NCBI GenBank assembly: GCA_035308165.1
Contig: DATGHC010000087.1
Span: forward strand, 11,325-75,324
From: DASTCZ01 sp035308165
GTDB lineage: Bacteria; Acidobacteriota; Terriglobia; Acidiferrales; UBA7541
Length of the DNA: 64,000 nt
Reading direction: 5' to 3'
Of the stretch, positions 24,456 to 32,371 are shown piece by piece. Below the pieces are notes generated by a model. It searched no databases. It was not told the DNA's origin and saw only the letters and a program-made list of their open reading frames with translations. Both the position numbers and the translations under genes were made by a program. How positions within the stretch are numbered: position 1 is the stretch's first letter; the number at the start of each line of letters is the position of its first letter.

Positions 24456-25046
24456 ATGAACATGTCGCCTCGCTTCCATGGAATGGCCAGCAAATATGTG
24501 CGAGTTGGAATGTGGCTTTGCGTTGTGGCGGCCGCCCTCTATGGATATTTCTTTCAGAGGGGTCTCATCCAGGGCCAGCTGCAAAAGGCGTTTTACTATT
24601 CACTGTTTGCCGGGGGCTTGATCTATTTCGCGGCCGGATGTTTGCGCGGGTTTACGCTGATCCCCTCCACTTACCTGGTGTTTGTGGCGATTCCATTCTT
24701 CCCGCCGACGATGCTGTTCGTGCTGACGATTGCAGGGATACTGGTGTCGTCGGCGAGCATCTACTATTTTTCCGAGTCGCTGGGACTAGAGGAATATTTC
24801 GAGCGCGAGCATAAGGTGGGTGTGCTGCGGGTAAGAAATGTACTTCAGAAGCACGAGCTGCCGATTATCATTGGGTGGAGCTTTTTCCCGCTGGCGCCGA
24901 CGGACTTGATTTGCTACGTGTGCGGCGTGCTGGAAGTGGATTTTTGGAAGTTTCTGTTCGGAGTGCTTGTTGGAGAAGGGACGATTTGCGGGATTTACAT
25001 CTTTCTTGGCGACCATTTGCTGCGATTTCTGCATGTCCGGTTTTGA
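24456..25046 (+). CDS. VTT/DedA-like (SNARE-associated) membrane protein
   Basis: About 196 residues with several membrane helices. The VTT-like core is seen in FTLIPSTYLVFVAIPFFPP, followed by LFVLTIAGILVSSASIYYFSE, and in ELPIIIGWSFFPLAPTDLI, which recalls the re-entrant loop with a Pro of TVP38/DedA proteins. These are lipid or small-ion flippase-type proteins. The start is uncertain: GTG 24447, ATG 24456, ATG 24462 and ATG 24483 are in frame without a ribosome-binding site. A TTGACC element 17 bases before attctt at 24441 hints at a very short leader. Confidence 0.7.
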   Translation: MNMSPRFHGMASKYVRVGMWLCVVAAALYGYFFQRGLIQGQLQKAFYYSLFAGGLIYFAAGCLRGFTLIPSTYLVFVAIPFFPPTMLFVLTIAGILVSSASIYYFSESLGLEEYFEREHKVGVLRVRNVLQKHELPIIIGWSFFPLAPTDLICYVCGVLEVDFWKFLFGVLVGEGTICGIYIFLGDHLLRFLHVRF

Positions 25047-25061
25047 ATTCTCCGAGCTTCC

Positions 25062-25091
25062 TTGACACTCCTTGGAAGCGGCAAGTACACT
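25062..25091 (+). promoter_or_regulatory. promoter of the DUF507 pair
   Basis: TTGACA (25062-25067), an 18-base spacer and TACACT (25086-25091), giving a leader of about 30 bases before the ATG at 25127. Confidence 0.5.
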
Positions 25092-25126
25092 GCCATGTTG
25101 TCTTTACAAGCGAGCGACCAACCGAC

Positions 25127-25408
25127 ATGCTGCTTTCACGCGATTACGTAACGTACATGGCCCAGGAAGTGGTGAAGCGCCTGGTGGCCGAGGAAATGAT
25201 TGAAACCAAGTCGTTGGACGAAGTGACCACTCGAGTGAAGCAGGGCATGGCCGAGGAGTTGGCGGTGGAAGAGCGTGTGAATGAAGAGGTGCGGCAGATA
25301 TTGAGCGACCACTCGGAGACGATGCGGCGCACGGGCGTGTCGTACCAGGAAATGTTCAAGAAAGTGAAAGCGCAAATCGCCAAAGACAAGAAACTGATAT
25401 TGCGGTAG
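25127..25408 (+). CDS. DUF507 family protein (first copy)
   Basis: 93 residues, nearly all helical and charged. LLSRDYVTYMAQEVVKRLV, then EEMIETKSLDEVTTRVKQGM and EERVNEEVRQILSDHSETM, fit DUF507. The family is found mainly in Acidobacteriota, Deltaproteobacteria-type and Aquificota genomes and has no known function. The frame extends upstream, but the ATG at 25127 matches the normal family start and sits at a sensible distance from a promoter. A second, divergent copy follows 25 bases later. Confidence 0.8.
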   Translation: MLLSRDYVTYMAQEVVKRLVAEEMIETKSLDEVTTRVKQGMAEELAVEERVNEEVRQILSDHSETMRRTGVSYQEMFKKVKAQIAKDKKLILR

Positions 25409-25433
25409 CTGTTCCGGAGACCCAGCGAGCCCA

Positions 25434-25727
25434 ATGAGATTGAGCCGAGGTAAAGTTGTCCAGCTTTCCCATGTTGTGACCAAGGTGCTGGTGGAGAGCG
25501 ATAAAGTTGAATTCGTAGAAGACCGTGACACCATCCGCCAGAAAATCGTGGATATACTTCAGGCCCTGCTGAAAGAAGAGGAGCAAGTGGACCTGGAGGT
25601 GCGAAAGAAGATTGCCTCCCAGAAAAAAGAGATATTGGAAGGAAGCGAAGAGTGGGACCTGCTATACCGTCGGTATTACGCGGATGAGCTGAAGAAAAAG
25701 GGAGTGGGAATTACTTTCGAGCGGTAG
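25434..25727 (+). CDS. DUF507 family protein (second copy)
   Basis: 97 residues. MRLSRGKVVQLSHVVTKVLV is the typical DUF507 opening, followed by DTIRQKIVDILQALLKEEEQ and a C-terminal LYRRYYADELKKKGVGITFER. It is only distantly similar to the first copy, so the two are old paralogues probably working together, perhaps as a heteromer. Function unknown. A strong terminator follows. Confidence 0.85.
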   Translation: MRLSRGKVVQLSHVVTKVLVESDKVEFVEDRDTIRQKIVDILQALLKEEEQVDLEVRKKIASQKKEILEGSEEWDLLYRRYYADELKKKGVGITFER

Positions 25728-25749
25728 AGGAATTTAGAACGGATTCAAA

Positions 25750-25788
25750 AAGAAGGGCGTCCCATTTGGGACGCCCTTCTTGTTTTTG
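25750..25788. terminator. strong bidirectional rho-independent terminator
   Basis: A 15-bp perfect stem (25750-25764 with 25767-25781, core gggcgtccc/gggacgccc) with T-run gtttttg on the plus side and a matching run of A on the other. It closes the DUF507 unit and, on the minus strand, the M48 protease gene, which stops at 25801. Confidence 0.9.
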
Positions 25789-25800
25789 TGTTGAGAAGAT

Positions 25801-27111
25801 TTAATTATTGTTGCCGCTTCCGTCGGGCCGCTTCTTGAGCACCGGCCGGTCGCTATCGTCCCCGCCCTGCTGAGTGCCGTCCTTGCCGTCCTTGGCCTGA
25901 CCGTCCTTCTGCTGTTCGGTCTTGGTGCGAAGAGTGGGCGAATCCTTTTTGCCGTTGATGGGCTTCTTGCGGCGCTCATAGGCAATCAAGCGTGCTTTGA
26001 CAGTGTCGAATTCCGAAGTGGTCACAACATAACTGTCGCGCGAAGGAAGGATCTCGGCGATTTCCTTTTCGGCCTTGTCGATCCGCTCCGGGGTGGGCGG
26101 GTGATCGTTGAATACCTTGGGGATGCTTCCCGGCGATCTCTTCTCATCGGCGAGAATGCGCTCAAAGAAAGTTATGTAGGCGTTAGGGTCGTATCCGGCC
26201 TTGTACATATATTGGAGGCCGTAGTAATCGGCTTCGCGTTCCTGGTCGCGCGAAAACTTCAGGAAGGTCATGGGGATGGCGAACTGCATCCCTTCATAAA
26301 TTCCGTAGCCCGCCCAACCGCCGGGCAGCAGGATCATCGCGGGAATCATCGCCAACTGGGCAATGGTGCCCTTGGTTTCGTTCTTGGAGCCATGGCGCAA
26401 AGCGACGTGGGCGATTTCATGCGCCATTACGCCGGCCAGCTCAGATTCTTCCTGCGCATGCAGAATAAGGCCGGTGTAGACATAGAAAAATCCACCGGGA
26501 AGCGCGAAGGCGTTGACGGAGTCCGAGTCAATCACCTTGATGGTGAAGGGCACCTTGGCATCCGAGTTATTCACGACGTTCTGGCCAACGCGATTGACGT
26601 ACTCGATGATGACCGGATCATCCACAAGCTTCGCGGTGCGCTCCACTTCCTGTGACATGGATTTTCCCAGAGCAATATCGTGCTCGATGGAAAAGAAATC
26701 GAGGCCTTTGCCGACGTTCCGCTGGCCGATGGATTCCACGTCCTGCTTTGATCCCGGCTTAATGTTGGGGTCGTCTTGCTGAACGACCGGAGGATTGTAG
26801 CCCGGGTCGCCGGGCCTCAATTTAGCCGCTGGGGGAGTCGCCTGTGTTTGAGCGCACGGCTGGCCTGACTGCGCGGGCGCCGTGGATTGCGTGCCCTGGG
26901 CAGGAGGCGTAGCTGGTGCAGGCTGCGTGGCCTGGGTTGTACTCGCGGGCGTAGTAGTAGTGGACGCCGGCGGACAAGGTTGTGCCGATTGCGTTGATTG
27001 GGTCGGCTGCGCCGAACTCTGCGATGATTGCTGATGTTCTGCGAAGGCGGGTGCGACAGCGAGAACCAATCCGAGAGTGCCCAAGGCAATCGGGCGATAC
27101 AGATGTGTCAT
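25801..27111 (-). CDS. exported M48 family metalloprotease with Gln/Thr/Pro-rich linker
   Basis: About 436 residues from an ATG preceded by aaggagg; an upstream extension lacks such a site. Signal peptide MTHLYRPIALGTLGLVLAVA with cleavage near AFA/EH. Residues about 25-100 are a low-complexity Gln, Ser, Thr, Pro and Ala stretch. The protease domain contains VNAFALPGGFFYVYTGL and zinc motif HEIAH near residue 230, with the third ligand Glu in READYYGLQYM. BepA/YfgC-like periplasmic proteases of this class handle outer-membrane protein quality control. The C-terminal tail is charged and disordered (KKRPDGSGNNN). No TPR repeats seen. Confidence 0.85.
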   Translation of the reverse strand: MTHLYRPIALGTLGLVLAVAPAFAEHQQSSQSSAQPTQSTQSAQPCPPASTTTTPASTTQATQPAPATPPAQGTQSTAPAQSGQPCAQTQATPPAAKLRPGDPGYNPPVVQQDDPNIKPGSKQDVESIGQRNVGKGLDFFSIEHDIALGKSMSQEVERTAKLVDDPVIIEYVNRVGQNVVNNSDAKVPFTIKVIDSDSVNAFALPGGFFYVYTGLILHAQEESELAGVMAHEIAHVALRHGSKNETKGTIAQLAMIPAMILLPGGWAGYGIYEGMQFAIPMTFLKFSRDQEREADYYGLQYMYKAGYDPNAYITFFERILADEKRSPGSIPKVFNDHPPTPERIDKAEKEIAEILPSRDSYVVTTSEFDTVKARLIAYERRKKPINGKKDSPTLRTKTEQQKDGQAKDGKDGTQQGGDDSDRPVLKKRPDGSGNNN

Positions 27112-27342
27112 GAGGCCTCCTTGAAGCTGGCCTGTTTCTTTATGCATTATACACCCATTGGGCATGCAAGAGCCGGTGCCCTTTCCCACGAAGTATGATG
27201 TGGGTTCCAGTCAGGGGGTTTTCTTGCTTGTGGACGATTTAGCAGGGGCGAGTCCATTCGGCTCGGGACGCAGAACAAATTCGCCATTGGATACGATTGA
27301 CAGGCTTGCCTAATCCACCTAGATTCGATAATCGAAACGACG

Positions 27343-27564
27343 ATGAGCGACCGAAAACTGCAAGTCGGACAAGTTTGGAAGCATGACAAGACGGGGAAGA
27401 GCTATCTGGTCACCAGGCTCTACAACGAAGCGCTGGGCACCATTGCCATACTGCGTTCCACGGAGGATGACAAGGCGCAGCCGGTCCGCGTGAAGGTTTC
27501 GCACGCGGGGAGAGGGTTGACGCTCCCAGGATATTCTCCCGCGCAGACCCTTGATACGAACTAA
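27343..27564 (+). CDS. small conserved-looking protein, unknown function
   Basis: 73 residues: MSDRKLQVGQVWKHDKTGKS opens a compact beta-rich sequence (YLVTRLYNEALGTIAILRST), with basic C-terminal VRVKVSHAGRGL. It has no signal or membrane segment. The QVGQVWKH…SYLVTRL pattern suggests a small SH3-like barrel, but I cannot name a family. It stands alone between the divergent M48 gene and the convergent deacetylase gene. Ribosome-binding site weak. Confidence 0.5.
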   Translation: MSDRKLQVGQVWKHDKTGKSYLVTRLYNEALGTIAILRSTEDDKAQPVRVKVSHAGRGLTLPGYSPAQTLDTN

Positions 27565-27602
27565 TGATGCGAACTAAGAGTCTGGATCGTTTGCGATAGC
27601 CT

Positions 27603-28325
27603 CTAAATCGAACGCACTGGCATTTTGACTACGTCATCCAATTGCATCATTTCACGCACCAGGAAGGCCTCGCCGTAACTCACACCGATCATTTGGCCAT
27701 AGTAGGCGGCGGCGACTTGCACGCGTCGGTCAAGCTCATCCAGGGGTAGGTGGACCTTGGCCAGGGCGCGGACCTCGCGGCGAGGCGGGCGGAATTGCGA
27801 GCGAAATGCCAATGCGGCCCGCTGCCGACGGGGGAATTCGCGAGTGATGTCCACGATGAAACTCGGACGCATCGGGAAGTCAAACGTTGTGAAGAGAACC
27901 TTGAAGGGGCGAAAAGGTTCGCCGGAAATGGGCAGCTTCTTCAATCCGGCCAGAAAACAAGCTTCGTAGCCCAAGCGGCCCGCAGTGTAGTGGTCCGGGT
28001 GGCGGCCCTTCCAATAGGGAAGAATGACGGCGTGCGGGCGCAAGCGGCGAATGTGCTGGGCGATGACGAGTTTCTGGTCGCGGGAAATTGCCAGAGCGGA
28101 GTCGGGGAGGCCCGCGTTTTCGCGCAAGGCGACTCCCAGGATTCGCGCGGCAACTTTGGCCTCACGGCGGCGGGATTCGACCGTGCCTCGGCTGCCCATT
28201 TCGCCCTCTGTGAGGTCGAGGATGCCGGTCTTGTAACCGCGACCGGCCATTTTGATGAGCGTGCCGCCGCAGGTGAGCTCCACGTCATCGGGATGCGCAG
28301 CGATGGCCAGCAGGTCGAGTTTCAT
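27603..28325 (-). CDS. bshB1: BshB1-type N-acetylglucosaminyl-malate deacetylase (PIG-L family)
   Basis: 240 residues. Zinc motif AAHPDDVE (His11, Asp14) and the later GRHPDHYTAGR with the third ligand; TEGEMGSRGT is characteristic of BshB1. The enzyme removes acetyl from GlcNAc-malate in bacillithiol synthesis, known in Bacillota, Deinococcota and Acidobacteriota. BshA and BshC genes are not in this window. Related PIG-L deacetylases with other substrates are the alternative, but motif spacing favours BshB1. Confidence 0.8.
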   Translation of the reverse strand: MKLDLLAIAAHPDDVELTCGGTLIKMAGRGYKTGILDLTEGEMGSRGTVESRRREAKVAARILGVALRENAGLPDSALAISRDQKLVIAQHIRRLRPHAVILPYWKGRHPDHYTAGRLGYEACFLAGLKKLPISGEPFRPFKVLFTTFDFPMRPSFIVDITREFPRRQRAALAFRSQFRPPRREVRALAKVHLPLDELDRRVQVAAAYYGQMIGVSYGEAFLVREMMQLDDVVKMPVRSI

Positions 28326-28454
28326 GGCGTCTCCTCGATTTTGATGAGTCTTTACAGGGGAGCGATTCTATCAGGATGGAGGAAGGCGCAGAAAATTTGT
28401 GACCGAATGAGCCGTGGGCGTAGGATGGCGGACGTGAATGGATTGGGAGGAAGC

Positions 28455-29192
28455 GTGACGGAGCAGAAACTGGCTGGGCGAGTGGCACTGGTGACCGGGG
28501 CGGCGAAACGGATTGGGCGGAGCATTGCGCTGGAGCTGGCCCAACGAGGCGCGGATGTGGTGGTGAACTATCGCAGCTCGAAAAACGAGGCGGAGCAGTT
28601 GGCCGCCGAAATTGGAAAAATGGGGCGCCGCGCGGCCGCAGTTCAGGCGGACGTTTCTCGGCGCACCGAGGTCGAGCGACTCGTTGCCAAGACCGAAAAA
28701 CTTTTCGGAGGGCTGGATGTGCTGGTCAACAACACCGGGAGATTTGAAAATGTTCCATTCAGCAAGATCAGCGACGAGCAGTGGAACGGCATCCTGGCCA
28801 CGAATTTGACCTCGCAGTTTCTCTGCGCGCAGACGGCTGCGCCCCTGTTGAAACGCAGCGGCCGTGGGCGGATCGTCAATTTGGCGTCACTGGGAGGCAT
28901 CCTCGCCTGGCCGGGATATACGCATTACTGCGTGTCCAAGGCGGGAGTGATCATGCTGACCCGCTGCATGGCGCGCGCGCTGGCGCCGGAAATAACGGTC
29001 AATGCGGTGGCGCCAGGAACAATCACATTCGAAGGCGATGCCGCGGAGTTGGAAGCGGACTACATTCGGCGCGCGCCGCTTGGGCGCACCGGGAAGGGAA
29101 GCGATATCGCGGAGGCGGTCGCGTTTCTCATCGAGTCGGATTTCATAACCGGGCAGGTGCTGGTCGTGGATGGCGGGAGATCCCTTACATAA
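28455..29192 (+). CDS. short-chain dehydrogenase/reductase (FabG or pteridine-reductase-like)
   Basis: 246 residues from GTG 28455, which follows gggagg and gives the normal SDR start TEQKLAGRVALVTG; ATGs at 28407 and 28425 would add 10-16 residues. Cofactor motif TGAAKRIGRSIA, NNTG in VLVNNTG, catalytic Ser in NLASLGG, Tyr and Lys in YCVSK. The AAKRIGRS form of the glycine motif and the basic residues in NYRSS suggest NADPH use and a relation to pteridine reductases as much as to FabG. Divergent from bshB1. Substrate not determinable from sequence alone. Confidence 0.85.
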   Translation: MTEQKLAGRVALVTGAAKRIGRSIALELAQRGADVVVNYRSSKNEAEQLAAEIGKMGRRAAAVQADVSRRTEVERLVAKTEKLFGGLDVLVNNTGRFENVPFSKISDEQWNGILATNLTSQFLCAQTAAPLLKRSGRGRIVNLASLGGILAWPGYTHYCVSKAGVIMLTRCMARALAPEITVNAVAPGTITFEGDAAELEADYIRRAPLGRTGKGSDIAEAVAFLIESDFITGQVLVVDGGRSLT

Positions 29193-29213
29193 ATAGCCGC
29201 GACATTTTGAATT

Positions 29214-29675
29214 TCATTCCTCGTTTCTCGATGGCAGGGAGCCATTCGCCAATCCAGCGATTAATTGGGCGTTTGCTTCAAGAAAATCATAGTTGACCAA
29301 CTCCGCAGGAGAAACCCACTTCACCTGTTCAAATGCCTTGTCAATCGCGGACATGGTCAGGATATTTTCCGCGCGAGCATCGATAAGGCTTTGGCCGGCG
29401 TGGACTTCGTCAATTTTCGCCAGAAAAAATACCAATCGGATTGGTTCGGAGCGGCGGGGATATTGGTAGGAGGTGCGATAAATCTCGCGGCCAACAACAG
29501 CGTCCACTCCCAGTTCTTCTTTTAGTTCGCGCACCAGGGCGGTCTGGAGAGACTCTCCGCGCTCCACTTTTCCGCCGGGGAATTCCCACTTGAGAGGAAA
29601 CTGCATGTCGCGGCGGCGCTGGCAAATCAATATCCGCGAATCGCGCTCGATGACCGCCGCGACGACGGTGATCAT
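29214..29675 (-). CDS. mutT: NUDIX hydrolase, MutT-like (8-oxo-dGTP/nucleotide pyrophosphohydrolase)
   Basis: 153 residues from the ATG that overlaps the upstream stop (ATGA). The Nudix box is complete: GGKVERGESLQTALVRELKE followed by ELGV. ILICQRRRDMQFPLKWEFPGG is the MutT-type substrate loop. The enzyme would clear oxidised nucleotides. It is co-transcribed after the cobalamin-binding-like gene, with no obvious functional link. Confidence 0.85.
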   Translation of the reverse strand: MITVVAAVIERDSRILICQRRRDMQFPLKWEFPGGKVERGESLQTALVRELKEELGVDAVVGREIYRTSYQYPRRSEPIRLVFFLAKIDEVHAGQSLIDARAENILTMSAIDKAFEQVKWVSPAELVNYDFLEANAQLIAGLANGSLPSRNEE

Positions 29676-30487
29676 GGCCGTTTGGAGTTGGGTGCCCGTG
29701 ATTTTGGTTTGATCCCGTCCGGATGAATCAAATTGAACAGTTGCCGCGCGCCTTCGACAAGTGGGGGGCCGGGTGTGTTCAACAACTCGTCGCGGATGGA
29801 ACAAACGCGGCGATTTCTTACCGCGGGGAGGTCGCGGAAGGCGGCGACTTCATAAGTTTGTTGCGGGTCAGATTTGGTCCCCGTGGCGGCCCAGGCGAGA
29901 ATGATGACCTCTGGTTGCGCCGCGGCGACTTCGGCGTCCGAAACGCGCTTTCCCGCCGGCAGAACCATCTTTCCACCGGCAATCTCAACAAGCTCAGCGA
30001 CCCAGGGAGGCGATGATATGCGCGGATTCGGCCAGGCCTCACAGTAAACTCTTACGATCGCTTTTGCTCTTGCCGATTTCGCGCGGGCGCGAATGGCTTT
30101 GAAATCCGCCCGCATTTTTGACACCAGCCGGCGTGCAGCAGCAGCACGGCCTGCGATAGCGCCGAGCAAATGAATGTCGGATTCAATATCGGCGAGGGTT
30201 CGAGGATTCATGGCCAAAAACGTGAGCGGTTGCTCGAGCAACTTACCAACTGTTTCAGCTTTGTAGGGCATGGCGCCGATTACGAGAGTGGGGCGAAGGC
30301 GTAGAACGCTTGCCGGGTCAAGCGACCAGCAATCGCCAACACGAGGCAAGTCCTCGACTTCCGGGGCCACGTCGGGGCACCACTTGGAAACGCCCACGAG
30401 ATGCCGCCGCGCACCGAGCGCAACCAGGATTGCAGTGGCACTGGGGGCCAGAGAAACAATTCGTATGTTTGGTGCGGAGGATGACAC
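29672..30487 (-). CDS. BtuF-like cobalamin-binding/periplasmic-binding fold protein
   Basis: 271 residues. IRIVSLAPSATAILVALGA and LVGVSKWCPDVAPEVEDLPRVG are the typical opening of BtuF-type proteins. Later come LRPTLVIGAMPY, VYCEAWPNPRISSPPWVAEL and EVIILAWAATG. There is no signal peptide, as in the cytosolic-looking cobalamin-binding proteins common in Acidobacteriota. No BtuC or BtuD is adjacent. A second gene of the same type starts at 63797. A corrinoid ligand is inferred from family only. Confidence 0.75.
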   Translation of the reverse strand: MSSSAPNIRIVSLAPSATAILVALGARRHLVGVSKWCPDVAPEVEDLPRVGDCWSLDPASVLRLRPTLVIGAMPYKAETVGKLLEQPLTFLAMNPRTLADIESDIHLLGAIAGRAAAARRLVSKMRADFKAIRARAKSARAKAIVRVYCEAWPNPRISSPPWVAELVEIAGGKMVLPAGKRVSDAEVAAAQPEVIILAWAATGTKSDPQQTYEVAAFRDLPAVRNRRVCSIRDELLNTPGPPLVEGARQLFNLIHPDGIKPKSRAPNSKRP

Positions 30488-30637
30488 GGAGACATTCTAA
30501 CCGCATCGACATGTTTCTGTGAGCGTGTAAAGGGGGCCGAGGAACGGCCAATCTGGGAGAGGACAACGAGTCAAAGCCGCCGCCCCCGCCAAGCGAGACA
30601 GGCTGCAGATTCAATCTCCGGATCCGGAATTAAGTAG

Positions 30638-32371
30638 CTATTGGTGCGCGGAAGCAGATATCGGGGGCGCAGTGTATTCCGGAAGCTTTCCCTTGGCGCG
30701 ATCATCGCGGCGAATTTCGAGCTCGTCGAAAAGCATGGAGGGGCTGATCACCGTACCCTGGATATTGCCGGAACGGTTGCTGACGAAGGGATCGTTGCCC
30801 ACAGCGATCAAATCGTTGCGCAATCCTCGCACGTCTAGCTCGTTGAGCAATGACCCGCGGACAAGTTCTTCGTGGCCGTCATTGGCCCATACACGATAAA
30901 GCAACCGTGGAGAAGTAAGCCCATTCCCACTGAGAGTCTCCACCCGATATCCATAAGCTTTGCCCTGATCGTGGCACATTTGGATCAGACGCTTTCTCAG
31001 CTCCTCGGGTGAAGAACTTTCCGATGGTTGCAACGCGAGCACGCCGTAGTGCGGTTGGGGCGGCGCGCCCACCGGGGCGCGATCGTGACCATTGGAAGCC
31101 GGAAAATCCTGGATGGGCTGGCGTCCGACAAGGAAATTCACGAGTTGGCCCTTATCAATCACCGTAACCGGGGTTACGCGGACACCATCATCGTCAAATG
31201 TGTAGCTGCCGGTCAGGCTGTGCCCTTGAAAGGAAGGCTTGGTGGGGTCATCCACAATGGAAATGAATTGCGGCAAGACACGGCTCTTGAAGCCTGAAGC
31301 GAACGCACCGACCGTGCGTCCATTGCGTCCCGGCGCAGGCTTGCGTCCGGCAGCGTTGTCTCCAATAAGAGTCGCGAGCACATCGCTGGCAGCATCAGGA
31401 GAGAGCAGGACAGGCCCGCGATATTCCTCATCCACAACGGGGGCTTCCCGCAGAGCTTTGAGTGTATCCATGACTTTCTGCGCTTCCGCCACAAATTTGG
31501 CTTCCGTCGGAAGTTCTTCGGGTGTAGCTACCAATTCAGCAGGCGAGCGGTCCAGCCTCATTCCATCGGCGGCTTGGGTGCTGCCCGCCACGCTGGTGGC
31601 ATAAAGTGTTTGGCCCCGGCGAGTGATGGTGCCTTCTGTGTTGACGTAGTACTCGTTAAATACAGTGAAGCGCGCCGACGCAGACAAGACCTGGATTTCG
31701 GGATCCTGCCGATAGAGAGCTGTTGCGGCTTCCAGCATGTGAGCGGTCCGCGCTTCGTCAAATTGGAGCTTCGCCAAGGGCTCGACGGCCACAAGCGGCT
31801 CCGCCTGTGCGAAGTCGTTCACGGTTTGGTCGGGCGTGATTTCCTTCATCATGGCCTGTTTGGCGGCAAGCGCTTCGCCGGCTGCCTTGTAGGCGCTATC
31901 GGTGGCCAGCCAGAGGGCATGTCGCAAGGCGAGAACGTCGTTTTCGATGGGAGCTGTTTCGGCGACGCCCTGCCCCTGGCCAAAATAGCTGTCCTGCTTG
32001 TAGTCTCCAATGCGGACCACCGCGCGGAGAACGCGAACTCTTACGCGCTGGTTGACCAGCAACGATCCGAATTCGGCGTTGGCGTCGAATTCGTCTATGT
32101 CAGTCACGCGATACTCGACGTAATACGGGGCCGCGACGCTCTCCATCTTGAGTTGGTCTTTCGAGCGGTCAAGTTCGGCAAGCATGGCCTGCAGCACCGG
32201 ATCCGACTTAGCCGCTGTGGCTTGAGCAGCCAAGGCCGGACTATTGGAAGCGATGCCGGCCTGGGCGGACGCGGGCTGGACGCCGGCGAGCAGCATAGAA
32301 ATGAAAAGCATCGCAAGAGGGGCCAATTTAGATAAGTGCGATCGACGGGAAATGATCAGTAGGGGTTTCAT
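30638..32371 (-). CDS. exported TldE/PmbA-like protein (no zinc motif)
   Basis: 577 residues with a signal peptide (LAPLAMLFISMLLAG, cleavage near ASA/QAG). The body is TldD/PmbA-like: FISIVDDPTKPSFQGHSLTG with SYTFDDDGVRVTPVTVIDKG, then LVNFLVGRQPIQDFPASNGH and GTVISPSMLFDELEIRR. Where TldD has HExxxH this protein reads SPDAASDVLATLIGD, so it is the non-catalytic TldE-type partner. The ATG overlaps the TldD-like stop (ATGA). Canonical TldD/TldE are cytoplasmic and process peptides such as microcins; here both partners seem exported. Confidence 0.8.
   Translation of the reverse strand: MKPLLIISRRSHLSKLAPLAMLFISMLLAGVQPASAQAGIASNSPALAAQATAAKSDPVLQAMLAELDRSKDQLKMESVAAPYYVEYRVTDIDEFDANAEFGSLLVNQRVRVRVLRAVVRIGDYKQDSYFGQGQGVAETAPIENDVLALRHALWLATDSAYKAAGEALAAKQAMMKEITPDQTVNDFAQAEPLVAVEPLAKLQFDEARTAHMLEAATALYRQDPEIQVLSASARFTVFNEYYVNTEGTITRRGQTLYATSVAGSTQAADGMRLDRSPAELVATPEELPTEAKFVAEAQKVMDTLKALREAPVVDEEYRGPVLLSPDAASDVLATLIGDNAAGRKPAPGRNGRTVGAFASGFKSRVLPQFISIVDDPTKPSFQGHSLTGSYTFDDDGVRVTPVTVIDKGQLVNFLVGRQPIQDFPASNGHDRAPVGAPPQPHYGVLALQPSESSSPEELRKRLIQMCHDQGKAYGYRVETLSGNGLTSPRLLYRVWANDGHEELVRGSLLNELDVRGLRNDLIAVGNDPFVSNRSGNIQGTVISPSMLFDELEIRRDDRAKGKLPEYTAPPISASAHQ

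Noticed and set aside
27750..28454. Long N-terminal extension of the SDR protein
   Set aside because: The frame is open because it runs antisense to the bshB1 gene; the extension has no domain and a good GTG with a ribosome-binding site lies at 28455.
29672..30640. Cobalamin riboswitch upstream of the BtuF-like gene
   Set aside because: I looked for the conserved B12-box pattern in the 150 bases upstream and saw nothing convincing.
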